Notes: generated by a model not told the origin, from the sequence alone. 44,200 bases of DNA from JADKFD01 sp964561825 (GCA_964561825.1 CAZLSB010000004.1:1-44200), one strand, 5' to 3'. Shown: positions 1 through 7,182, counted from the stretch's first letter. Made by a program: numbers and translations.

Positions 1-57
1 TTGCAGCCGCTTAAGCCACACAACGCATCTCACGCGCAAAGTCCGACAGGCTGCTTG
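1..57. repeat. Family A palindromic repeat, right end only
   Basis: This is the right-hand end of a family A element; the rest lies outside the window. The terminal arm at 38-55 (AAAGTCCGACAGGCTGCT) recurs at 6122-6139 (one base different), 20376-20393 and 22058-22074, and its reverse complement forms the left arms at 5907-5924 and 20336-20360. The stretch at 3-37, with its cttaagccacacaacgca-like sequence, matches 6081-6121 closely, so it belongs to the long form. The end abuts the 3' part of a decayed gene on the minus strand. Confidence 0.85.
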
Positions 58-455
58 GATATCGGCAAGATCGCGCAGGCGCCGCGGATCGTCGCTGTAG
101 GCTTGAATCTTCACCCCCGAGGATGCCTTCGACATCCACTACGTTCAATGCCAGATCCAAATAACGCGCCAACGGTGCAGCCGACAGCAGTGCTCTGGCA
201 ATTGGCCGCTGCGCATGAATCAAGTCGACCCGATCAAAACCGCGTACCCAGCTCGACAAATCGGCGCGCTGATCTATGGCGCCATAACCCAGTTCGGTCA
301 GTATGCCGGCCATACGCGGTACATCGTGGAATCGATCAAAAAACCCAGATCGTGTGTGCCTCGCACATAACCATGACCGCCACGCCGCCGATTGCCGCAA
401 TACGAATGTCGGCGGCGCTAGTGGCTTGCAGAATTTGCTGCAGTTGGGCGCCTAG
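58..455 (-). pseudogene. Decayed nucleotidyltransferase-like (AbiEii / DUF1814-type) gene
   Basis: No single open frame covers this stretch, but four minus-strand frames give consecutive pieces of what looks like one protein. From 455 to about 350 it reads LQQILQATSAADIRIAAIGG followed by VAVMV. From about 370 to 330 it reads GYVRGTHDLGFLID. From about 313 to 112 it reads RMAGILTELGYGAIDQ, then DLSSWVRGFDRVDLIHAQRP, then LARYLDLALNVVDVEGILG. From about 112 to 58 it reads VKIQAYSDDPRRLRDLADIQ. The order (IGG motif, DxD region, DLIHA core, terminal KxQAYxDDPRRLRDLADIQ) is that of small nucleotidyltransferase proteins of the AbiEii/DUF1814 kind, often antitoxins or toxins. At least three frameshifts are needed, and the usual DLDF is DLGF, so a catalytic aspartate appears lost. 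The 5' end abuts the stop of the upstream acyl-CoA dehydrogenase gene, and the 3' end runs into a family A repeat. The family assignment is from memory of motifs. Confidence 0.6.
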
Positions 456-462
456 GGCCTTG

Positions 463-1620
463 CTAGCCCTTGCCAGCAAACAGCTCACGGCCGATCAACA
501 TGCGGCGGATTTCTTGAGTGCCGGCGCCGATCTCGTAAAGTTTGGCGTCGCGCAACAAACGACCGGCTGGGTAATCGTTGATGTAACCATTGCCACCCAA
601 ACACTGGATGGTTTCCAGGCTGACATCGACCGCCGCTTTGGATGCGAACAACAAACAACTGGCCGGATCGATGCGTGAACGCATACCGCGGTCGTAATCT
701 TCGGCGACGCGATAGGCATAGGCGCGTGCCGATTGCAGTTGCGTGTACATATCGGCGAGTTTGGCTTGCATGATGCCAAATGAGCCAATGGGCCGATCAA
801 ACTGCTTGCGCTCGCGCACGTAAGCTAGGCTGAGTTCCATGCCCGCTTGCATCAGCCCCAAAGGCCCGCCAGTCAATACCAAGCGCTCGGTATTGAGGCC
901 GCTCATCAAAACTTTGACGCCTTGATCTACTTCGCCGAGCAGGTTTTCATTGGGGATTTCGCAGTCGTCGAATACCAATTCGCAGGTGCTTGATCCGCGC
1001 ATGCCGAGTTTGTCGAGTTTTTGCGAGGTGCGGAAGCCGGGCATGCCTTTTTCGACGATAAATGCGGTCATACACCGAGAGCCGCGATCTTTAGGCGCGG
1101 TGCGCATGTAGACCACCAGCACCTCCGCTTCGGGGCCGTTGGTGATCCACATCTTGGAGCCGTTGGCGATCCACACATCGCCACGCTGTTCAGCGCGACA
1201 ACTCATCGAGCCGACCACATCGGAGCCCGCGCCGGGTTCGCTCATCGCCAATGCGCCGACCCATTCGCCGCTGCACAGTTTGGGTAAATACTTGGTTTTT
1301 TGGGCGTTCGAGCCGTTGTTGTATAGGTTTTGCACACACAAATTGGAATGCGCGCCATACGAGAGACCCACCGACCCAGACGCGCGCGAAATTTCTTCCA
1401 TCGCGACCAAGTGGGCTAGGTAACCCAAACCGCTGCCGCCAAAATCAGGATCAACGGTAATGCCGAGCAATCCCAATTCACCCAGCTCTGGCCACAAATC
1501 GCGCGGAAAACAATTACTGCGGTCGATTTCTTCGGCACGCGGCGCAATCTTGCTATCGGCAAAACGCCGCACCGTTTCACGCAGTAGGTCGAGTTCTTCG
1601 CCGAGAGAAAATGGGGTCAT
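463..1620 (-). CDS. liuA: Isovaleryl-CoA dehydrogenase (acyl-CoA dehydrogenase family)
   Basis: This is a 385-residue FAD enzyme of the acyl-CoA dehydrogenase fold that would oxidise isovaleryl-CoA to 3-methylcrotonyl-CoA in leucine breakdown, passing electrons to electron-transfer flavoprotein. The N-terminal helical domain covers about 1-120. The middle domain carries AMSEPGAGSDV and GSKMWITNGPEAEVLVVY, and the C-terminal helical domain has QCLGGNGYINDYPAGRLLRD. A glutamate in the GLNTERLVLTGG segment (about residue 245) matches the isovaleryl-type catalytic base, while the position used by medium-chain enzymes is glycine in YEIGAGTQEIRR. Together these favour isovaleryl-CoA over straight-chain substrates. 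Length is normal for the family. It lies about 200 bases downstream of a leucine-type dehydrogenase on the same strand, so the two could act in one pathway. The rest of a liu cluster (carboxylase, hydratase) is not next to it; a gene relic and a repeat follow instead. Confidence 0.9.
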   Translation of the reverse strand: MTPFSLGEELDLLRETVRRFADSKIAPRAEEIDRSNCFPRDLWPELGELGLLGITVDPDFGGSGLGYLAHLVAMEEISRASGSVGLSYGAHSNLCVQNLYNNGSNAQKTKYLPKLCSGEWVGALAMSEPGAGSDVVGSMSCRAEQRGDVWIANGSKMWITNGPEAEVLVVYMRTAPKDRGSRCMTAFIVEKGMPGFRTSQKLDKLGMRGSSTCELVFDDCEIPNENLLGEVDQGVKVLMSGLNTERLVLTGGPLGLMQAGMELSLAYVRERKQFDRPIGSFGIMQAKLADMYTQLQSARAYAYRVAEDYDRGMRSRIDPASCLLFASKAAVDVSLETIQCLGGNGYINDYPAGRLLRDAKLYEIGAGTQEIRRMLIGRELFAGKG

Positions 1621-1822
1621 GGGAAATTCCTAAAGTGGGTGAGCGGCGGTGGGCAACGCCCACACGAAGCGCGCGTCGCGAGTTGCGCAAGCCCAGCTGC
1701 GCCGACCGGCCGGATCGGTACTCGGGTGCACTGCTGAGCCAGAGAATAGCGCGCCACAAGTCAATTCCGGGGCAAACAAGCGCTGCAATCTGCCAGCCTT
1801 TCCGGTGCCCGGCGCGCCGGCC

Positions 1823-2923
1823 TCAGGCGCGTGATCGTCCCTTAAACATCGGCCGCGCACTACCCATGTATGGCAGTTTGACTTTGCCGATGGTGTTGAT
1901 GCGTTCTTCGGCCATGCGATCGGCGGCGCGCCAAGTGGTAATGCCATCGCGTTTGGCGATTTTGAAGATGGTGCCGACGTTGTAGTAGATTGAGCGCAAC
2001 ATGCGCATGGCGCGTTCGCGATCGTAACCGTCCAGTTCAATCGATACGTTCATCAATCCACCGGCGTTGACGGCGTAATCGGGGGCATACAGGATGCCGC
2101 GCCGCTCCAATTCATCGCCACATTCGTCGGTCGCCAATTGATTGTTGGCGGCGCCGCAGACAATCTTGAATTTGAAACGAGGCATCGTCTTTTCGTTGAC
2201 CGTTCCGCCCAGCGCGCAGGGGCTGTAGACATCGGCGTCGACGTCATAAATCTCATCTAGCGACACCGCTTCACAGCCCAGTTCTTCCACACAACGCTGC
2301 ACCGCGGCGCGGTTGATGTCGGTCACGAATACCTTGGCCTTTTCCGCGCGCAGCAATTTGGCCAACTCGTAGCCGACGTGTCCCACGCCTTGCACGGCAT
2401 AACTGAACTTGCCAATGTCCTCGCTACCAAAACGCACATTCAAGCTGGCCATGATGCCTTGCAGGGATCCAGCCGCCGTGAACGGTGAAGGATCGCCCGA
2501 ACCGCCGTGCACCTGATGCACGCCAGAAACGTACTCGGTTTCCTTGAACACATATTCCATATCGTTGACGTCGATACCGACGTCTTCGGCGGTGATGTAG
2601 CGACCACCCAAAGAATTGACGAATCGACCAAAAGCGCGGAACAGCCCTTCCGATTTGTCTCTGGACGGGTCGCCAATGATGACGCCTTTGCCTCCACCCA
2701 AATTCAAACCGGCAACCGCGGCCTTGAAGGTCATTCCACGCGATAGCCGCAATACATCGTTGAGCGCTTCTTGCTCATTTTTGTACGGCCACATGCGCAA
2801 TCCGCCGAGCGCCGGCCCGAGCGTGGTGTTATGCACGGCGATGATGGCTTTTAAGCCCACATCTTTGTTTTGGCAGAACACGACCTGTTCATGGCCTAAA
2901 GAGCCAATCGTTTCGAACACCAT
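1823..2923 (-). CDS. Leucine/valine/phenylalanine-type amino acid dehydrogenase
   Basis: This is a 366-residue NAD-dependent dehydrogenase of the Glu/Leu/Phe/Val family that oxidatively deaminates a branched-chain amino acid to its 2-oxo acid and ammonia. The substrate-binding part has GPALGGLRMWPY, then a lysine in SRGMTFKAAVAGLNLGGGKG (about K67) and another at K79; both match the conserved lysine pair. TAEDVGIDV (about 111-119) and the nucleotide-binding glycine motif QGVGHVG (about 178-184) follow. The chosen start is the ATG at 2923, where family similarity begins (MVFETIGSLGHEQVVF). An open frame runs upstream to 3127, but that would overlap the glycosyltransferase gene. A purine-rich GAGAATG precedes the start. 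The exact substrate cannot be fixed from sequence. Isovaleryl-CoA dehydrogenase downstream favours leucine. Confidence 0.88.
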   Translation of the reverse strand: MVFETIGSLGHEQVVFCQNKDVGLKAIIAVHNTTLGPALGGLRMWPYKNEQEALNDVLRLSRGMTFKAAVAGLNLGGGKGVIIGDPSRDKSEGLFRAFGRFVNSLGGRYITAEDVGIDVNDMEYVFKETEYVSGVHQVHGGSGDPSPFTAAGSLQGIMASLNVRFGSEDIGKFSYAVQGVGHVGYELAKLLRAEKAKVFVTDINRAAVQRCVEELGCEAVSLDEIYDVDADVYSPCALGGTVNEKTMPRFKFKIVCGAANNQLATDECGDELERRGILYAPDYAVNAGGLMNVSIELDGYDRERAMRMLRSIYYNVGTIFKIAKRDGITTWRAADRMAEERINTIGKVKLPYMGSARPMFKGRSRA

Positions 2924-3069
2924 GGGACATTCTCGCTGGTAAAAGGGGCGATGCGCGCACCGTGTGGGCAGGCGGCATGATGCCGGGGCACGCTTACAAA
3001 GCGTATCACCCACTCGCGCCGCCCTCCCAGGGGTGCGAACGGCGCGGATCATACGCAGATGAGCACTGT

Positions 3070-4152
3070 CTACAAGGGTGACCGCAAACGCGCGGGCGCC
3101 AAGCGCTGCGCGATAGGCGTGGCACACAGTCGATCAAGCGTTGCCAAGACTTCGTCAATCGTGATGCGCTGCATCACATCGGGGTATTCGATGCGCGTGC
3201 TCCAGCGCACCTGATCCAAGGACTTGCCTAAGCGATCGCGCACCATGTCTGGGAAGCGATTCACGCACCAATGCAGGCTGCGATACGGTCCGCTTCGACG
3301 CGGATCGGTGGCGGCGTGCAAACCAATCACCGGGACGCCAAGTGCACTGGCTAGATGCGCTGGACCAGAATCGGGTGACACCAAAATGTCCAAGCGTCCG
3401 AGCAGCGCCAGCAGCTGTTTAAGCGTGTCTTTACCGACCAGATCGATGCAATGGGCGTCTGGCGCTTGCTCCAAGATGGCATCCGCCATCGCTCTTTCAA
3501 CCGCACTGCGGCCGCCGAGCAGCACCACCTGAAAACCCTGGCGTCGATGCGCATGACGCGCCAACTGCGCATAACCGGTGGCCGACCAATTGCGCAGCGC
3601 ATGACTGGAACACGGGCTGATGCCAAGCAGTGGCAGGTCGGCTGGCAACACACGCAGCGCAAATTCCTGCGCTTCGTCGGGGATCGTAAACGGCCAGACC
3701 AACTCATCTACTTTGACGCCCAGTGGCTCGCCAAACCGACACAAGGTTTCCATCACGTGGCTGTAACCATGCGCGCTGATGCGTTCATTGATAAATAGGC
3801 CATGGCCCTCGCGCGAACGCGCTCTGTCGTAACCAATACGCCGTTTGGCCGCCACGCCCATACTCAGCACATTGGCGCGCAACGCCAGTTGCATCAGCAA
3901 TAGCGCAGGAAATTGTTGTTTGGACAGTTGTCGCCAAATTTGCCGCATGCCGGCTAGGCCATCGCGCTTGCGATAGCTGATCAGCGTGACATCCTGCAAG
4001 CCGGACAACAGTTGCGCCTCGCTCGCGCCCAGAATCCAGCTTAATTGCAGCTCCGGGCGCTGCGTGCGCAGCGCATGAACCAATGGCAATAGGTGGCATA
4101 CATCGCCGAGCGCCGACAAGCGCAGCAGACAAACGGAGGTTTCTAGGTTCAT
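3070..4152 (-). CDS. Heptosyltransferase-like glycosyltransferase (GT9 family)
   Basis: This 360-residue enzyme belongs to the ADP-heptose:LPS heptosyltransferase family (GT9), which adds heptose to the inner core of lipopolysaccharide on the cytoplasmic face of the inner membrane. The N-terminus carries CLLRLSALGDVCHLLPLV, the typical first strand and loop. The centre has GISPCSSHALRNWS, the position of the usual GxxxxxKxWP signature. The C-terminal nucleotide-sugar part has VSPDSGPAHLASALGVPVIGL and DPRRSGPY. Divergent kdkA, a Kdo kinase, supports a core-LPS role. Which heptosyltransferase (WaaC, WaaF or another GT9) cannot be told. The first codons after ATG (NLETSV) coincide with the end sequence of a family B repeat, so the natural N-terminus may have been altered. 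An alternative start inside the gene would cut into the first strand. Confidence 0.82.
   Translation of the reverse strand: MNLETSVCLLRLSALGDVCHLLPLVHALRTQRPELQLSWILGASEAQLLSGLQDVTLISYRKRDGLAGMRQIWRQLSKQQFPALLLMQLALRANVLSMGVAAKRRIGYDRARSREGHGLFINERISAHGYSHVMETLCRFGEPLGVKVDELVWPFTIPDEAQEFALRVLPADLPLLGISPCSSHALRNWSATGYAQLARHAHRRQGFQVVLLGGRSAVERAMADAILEQAPDAHCIDLVGKDTLKQLLALLGRLDILVSPDSGPAHLASALGVPVIGLHAATDPRRSGPYRSLHWCVNRFPDMVRDRLGKSLDQVRWSTRIEYPDVMQRITIDEVLATLDRLCATPIAQRLAPARLRSPL
4130..4149 (-). repeat. Family B repeat end within a gene start
   Basis: On the minus strand this reads AACCTAGAAACCTCCGTTTG. It matches the arm of the family B element at 6885-6904 at 18 of 20 positions, the first 14 identical. 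It lies immediately after the ATG of the heptosyltransferase-like gene and encodes its residues 2-7. No matching second arm was seen nearby, so this is a solo end or a remnant. Confidence 0.55.
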
Positions 4153-4217
4153 GGATGAGCTTCCGTTGATCGCTTTTTAAGAGCCGTAGCGCCATGATTA
4201 TCCGGCCGTTCTGAACA

Positions 4218-4381
4218 GCTAGCTCGCATGTTTCGTAAATTACACGCGCCTTCGCTAGTCTATTGGCCGCGCAAGGGATTTTCCGCAGTCCGGCCTGACA
4301 AGGCGCTTCTTCAGAAAAATCCCTAGTGCAAGCCGTATCCTGCGCGATCATCGCGCGAATTCATGCAACATGCGGGCTAGC
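4218..4381. repeat. Family D palindromic element (MITE-like)
   Basis: This 164-base non-coding element is bounded by GCTAGC on both sides. Its outer arms are imperfect inverted repeats: left GCTAGCTCGCATGTTTCGTA, and right, read in reverse, GCTAGCCCGCATGTTGCATG. The right arm continues with a GCGCGATGATCGCGC palindrome that is also present in the copy at 8468. An inner inverted repeat pairs AGGGATTTT (4274-4282) with AAAAATCCCT (4315-4324). It fills the gap between the divergent heptosyltransferase-like and kdkA genes and reaches twelve bases into the kdkA frame. Any promoter for either gene must lie in or beside it. Confidence 0.8.
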
Positions 4382-5119
4382 ATTTTGATTGACACTGCGA
4401 TCCAAGCGCAGATGGTGGTCGATGATGATCGAATCGTCATCTACGATGCCGCGCGTATGCCAACGCCGCCCGCGCCATGGTTCACGCCTGAACATTGGCC
4501 GCAGCGCAGCGTGCTGGATCGGGGGCGTGGCGCGGCATTTGCGATGCAAACCGAATTGGGAGAAATGGTGCTGCGTCATTACCGCCGTGGTGGCGCAGTG
4601 GCGCGTGTGCTGAAGGACTGCTATGTGTGGACCGGCGCGGCGCAGACGCGGCCTATATGCGAGTTTCGTCTGCTGGCCGCTGCGCTGCATTGCGGTTTGC
4701 CGGTGCCCCGCCCCATGGCGGCGCAGGTGCGACGGCACGGTGCCTTGTATAGCGGCGATTTGCTAATGATGCGAATTGCCGATACGCAGACCCTGTCAGC
4801 GCGATTGACCGGCTTAGCCGATTGGACAACATTGGATTGGCAGCGCATCGGCGCGGCCTTGGGTTTGGCGCACGCGCAAGGCTTTGAGCACGCTGATCTG
4901 AATGCGCACAACGTGTTGATCGATGCGCATGAAGCAGTGTGGCTGATTGATTGGGATCGGGGCAGACAACGCGCGCCGGGCAGCTGGAGTGAGGTGGTTT
5001 TGGCGCGATTAGCCCGCTCTTTGCGCAAATTGTATGGCGCACGTGTGGATCAAAACGATGCACGAAAGGGCTGGCAAGCGCTGCTGCAGGCGCATGCCCA
5101 ACGGGTGAAAGATGTCTAA
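4370..5119 (+). CDS. kdkA: 3-deoxy-D-manno-octulosonic acid kinase
   Basis: This 249-residue protein is a Kdo kinase of the KdkA/WaaP protein-kinase-like fold, which phosphorylates the Kdo residue of the LPS inner core. The kinase catalytic loop is HADLNAHNVLID (about 174-185) and the metal-binding motif is IDWDRGR (about 193-199). ATP-binding residues probably include the lobe-N segment MVLRHYRRGG (about 66-75) and glutamate in CEFRLLAAA (about 98). Length fits the family. The first ATG (4370) lies inside a family D repeat, so residues 1-4 (MRAS) are encoded by the repeat end. The ATG at 4412 (MVVDDDR) is a good alternative start; neither has a clear ribosome site. The stop overlaps the MBL-fold gene by eight bases, so the two are cotranscribed. 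A single-Kdo, Kdo-phosphate type inner core is the inferred consequence. Confidence 0.85.
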   Translation: MRASILIDTAIQAQMVVDDDRIVIYDAARMPTPPAPWFTPEHWPQRSVLDRGRGAAFAMQTELGEMVLRHYRRGGAVARVLKDCYVWTGAAQTRPICEFRLLAAALHCGLPVPRPMAAQVRRHGALYSGDLLMMRIADTQTLSARLTGLADWTTLDWQRIGAALGLAHAQGFEHADLNAHNVLIDAHEAVWLIDWDRGRQRAPGSWSEVVLARLARSLRKLYGARVDQNDARKGWQALLQAHAQRVKDV

Positions 5120-5891
5120 CTGGGCGCTGCGCTTTCTCGGTGTGGGCAGTGCTCAGGCGCACGAACTGGGCAGTTCCAGTGCGGTGTTGCAGCGCGACGG
5201 TCAACCACTGTTGTTGATCGATATGGGCATTGGCGTGCTTGAACGATATCGAATCGTTTTTGGAAATAATCCCGCTGCGGTGTTTATCACCCATACTCAT
5301 CTAGATCATGTGGGCGATTTAGAATCTTGGTTTTACCGATTAGCATTCGAAAAAAATGCGCCTCTGCCGCGGCTGTACGTGCCGGTCACGGTGGTGCGCT
5401 TATTGCAACGGCGCGTGGCGGATTTTCCCAATTGGGTCGCCGAGGGAGGACGCAATTTCTGGGATGTGTTTCAACTAATTCCAGTCAGCGAAGATTTTTG
5501 GCACGCGGGCCTGCGATTTAGCGTGTTTCCAGTGCGTCATCATGCCCCAGAAAGTGCCTTTGGCCTTTCCCTGGCGGGCAGTTTCCTTTACACCGGTGAT
5601 ACACGCCCAATTCCGGAATGGTTGCAGCAACATGCGCGCCACGGCGAACGCATTATTCATGATTGTGGCCCGTTACCCAATCCCTCACACACCGGATTAG
5701 CTGACCTAGAGCGTGAATACAGCTCAGCTATTCGCGCTCGTATGGTGCTTTACCATTATCCCAATCACCAAGCGGCAGTACAGATGAGGCAGGCAGGTTA
5801 TCAAGTGGCCAAACCCGGTGACATTCTGGAACTGCCAACCCCAAATGATGATGTGCAGGTGGAACACTGGGCGCAGTGGAGTCAGGCTTAG
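5112..5891 (+). CDS. MBL-fold metallohydrolase
   Basis: This is a 259-residue metallo-beta-lactamase-fold hydrolase, probably cytoplasmic because no signal peptide is seen. The metal motif is THTHLDHVGD (about 60-69, with H61, H63, D65, H66). Further ligand candidates are the histidines in VRHHAPESAFGLSL, the aspartate in YTGDTRPIPEW and a histidine in LYHYPNH. The layout resembles the RNase Z/ribonuclease-like branch of the fold, but the substrate is unknown. The gene overlaps kdkA by eight bases and so is translationally coupled to it. The substrate could be linked to LPS core modification, but that is inference from position. A family A repeat begins about a dozen bases after the stop. Confidence 0.8.
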   Translation: MSNWALRFLGVGSAQAHELGSSSAVLQRDGQPLLLIDMGIGVLERYRIVFGNNPAAVFITHTHLDHVGDLESWFYRLAFEKNAPLPRLYVPVTVVRLLQRRVADFPNWVAEGGRNFWDVFQLIPVSEDFWHAGLRFSVFPVRHHAPESAFGLSLAGSFLYTGDTRPIPEWLQQHARHGERIIHDCGPLPNPSHTGLADLEREYSSAIRARMVLYHYPNHQAAVQMRQAGYQVAKPGDILELPTPNDDVQVEHWAQWSQA

Positions 5892-5903
5892 GGAATCGTT
5901 GAA

Positions 5904-6142
5904 CCTAGCAGCCTGTCGGGCTTTCCTCGCGAGTGCGCCGGAAGTCCTTTTGGCGATCGTTTTCTGGTCATTCTCGGATTGATTTTGATGGATTTCGATC
6001 TACTTTCGAGTCTGCGCTACGCCAAAAGGCCGTCCGGCGGGCTGCGCGTCTGCACGGCGTCTGCGCTGCGACCCGCGCCTTGCAGCCATCCGCTTAAAGC
6101 CACACAACGCACCTCACGCGCAAAGCCCGACAGGCTGCTAGG
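5904..6142. repeat. Family A palindromic element, long form (MITE-like)
   Basis: This non-coding element of about 239 bases starts CCTAGCAGCCTGTCGGGCTT and ends with the exact inverse. The 18-base arms at 5907-5924 and 6122-6139 are perfect inverted repeats. A second inverted repeat lies inside, pairing 5936-5955 with 6020-6039 (CGCCGGAAGTCCTTTTGGCG against its near-inverse). GTTGAA occurs directly on both sides (5898-5903 and 6142-6147), a possible target duplication. It separates the convergent MBL and ABC-ATPase genes, and its CTAG end supplies the ATPase stop codon. It could also work as a bidirectional terminator. Confidence 0.88.
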
Positions 6143-6887
6143 TTGAAACACCCGCCAGCAAGTCTCCACGGAGCGCCGCAACCACCGCGCGTTCAAAGGC
6201 GCCGGGGTCCGCGTGTCGCCATTCGGTTAACTCGGCGGCGCCCCAGCGGTGTTGAATGCGGCCCTCGTGCAATAGCGCGGCGTCGGTTAACAAGGTTGGC
6301 GCAATTTCCAGGCCGTGGGTGGCCAGCAACACACCGCAGCGTTCGCTGGCGCAACGGGCGATCAATTCCAGCTTGAGTTCGTGGCTGGAAATCGGATCCA
6401 AACCGTTCATCACCTCGTCGAGAACCAGCAGCGGTGGATCACCCAACAAAGCGATCAAAATGGCGTATTTCTGTCGTGTTCCCAGCGAGTAGATCTCAAT
6501 GCGCTGATCAATCCACGGCAGCGCACCTAGTCGTTGCGCCAATTCCAGCGTGGCGGTCGGCAAGCCCTGCAGCCCACGTGCCGCAGCGGTCACATTAAGC
6601 GCTTGACGCCCGGTCAAAGCAGGTGGCAATCGAGCCGGATCGGGCGCAAAGCCAAAACGCTGACGAGCAGCCAGCGGATCAACGCTGATATCCACGCCAT
6701 CAATCCACACTTGTCCGCCACCCACCGGCAGCAGGCCGGTAATGGCGCGGATCAGACTGGTCTTTCCAGAGCCATTCGGCCCGACTAATCCGAGCAATTG
6801 GCCGCGGTTAATTTGCAAATCTACCCCGCGCAGCACGGCGTTGGTAGCGAAGCTCAAGTGTAATTGGCGTACGTCAAGTAAGTTCAA
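6138..6887 (-). CDS. ABC transporter ATP-binding protein (ABC-2-like exporter)
   Basis: This 249-residue cytoplasmic ATPase pairs with the membrane protein encoded just upstream on the same strand (7174-8289) and would drive export of an unknown substrate. Walker A is GPNGSGKTS (36-44), Walker B LLVLDEVMNGLDP (153-165) and the H-loop LATHG. The signature loop is YSLGTRQK (133-140) instead of LSGGQ, as seen in some BcrA/NatA-type ABC-2 ATPases. The Q-loop region reads FGFAPDPARLP without glutamine. Homology starts at once with LLDVRQLHLSF, so the start must be the TTG at 6885-6887. It has a GAGG eight bases upstream, and both lie in the arm of a family B repeat. The stop TAG is formed with the end of a family A repeat. 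The gene is therefore bounded by repeats at both ends. Substrate unknown. Confidence 0.85.
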   Translation of the reverse strand: MNLLDVRQLHLSFATNAVLRGVDLQINRGQLLGLVGPNGSGKTSLIRAITGLLPVGGGQVWIDGVDISVDPLAARQRFGFAPDPARLPPALTGRQALNVTAAARGLQGLPTATLELAQRLGALPWIDQRIEIYSLGTRQKYAILIALLGDPPLLVLDEVMNGLDPISSHELKLELIARCASERCGVLLATHGLEIAPTLLTDAALLHEGRIQHRWGAAELTEWRHADPGAFERAVVAALRGDLLAGVST

Positions 6888-7182
6888 CCTAGAAACCTCA
6901 GTTGGACGGAGTAGAGTGTGCGGTTATGGGGGGTGAAAGCCGGCAAGCTTGCGCGGCATGCCGCGCGCCGGCTTGAACGGCTGGCGGCTACGCCGCCAGA
7001 CCGGGGGAATAGCTCCTCTATTCCAACGAGTTGCAACGCAGCCATGTGCCGCCACAACCGTGCAATCTGCCCCGTAGCGGACTCGCCAAATGGGTGAGCG
7101 AGTCAATCGACTGAAAAGCCAGAAGAATCATCGAGCTACGCCACTCGAAAGCGGTCAACTGAGGTTTCTAGGTTCAACCTAG
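6882..7182. repeat. Family B element with perfect 23-base terminal inverted repeats
   Basis: Perfect 23-base inverted repeats at 6882-6904 and 7155-7177 (AACCTAGAAACCTCAGTTG core) enclose about 250 bases without a convincing gene. GTTCAACCTAG occurs in direct orientation at both edges. The core has three successive strong palindromes: 6937-6974 (AAGCCGGC...GCCGGCTT around a 16-base perfect palindrome), 6982-6998 (TGGCGGC/GCCGCCA) and 7006-7024 (GGAATAG/CTATTCC). It lies exactly between the stop of the ABC membrane gene and the start of its ATPase gene, so it looks inserted in that operon. It is either a non-autonomous mobile element or a structured transcript segment. Confidence 0.8.

Noticed and set aside
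1..678. 225-residue open frame on the plus strand at the window start
   Set aside because: It runs antisense through the repeat, the relic and the end of the acyl-CoA dehydrogenase gene and has no recognisable motif.
2924..3127. N-terminal extension of the leucine-type dehydrogenase
   Set aside because: It would overlap the glycosyltransferase gene, and the added residues look unlike the family; similarity starts at ATG 2923.
6906..7154. Possible tRNA-like or known riboswitch structure in the family B core
   Set aside because: Stems are strong, but no cloverleaf or known riboswitch core could be recognised; kept only as a structured segment.
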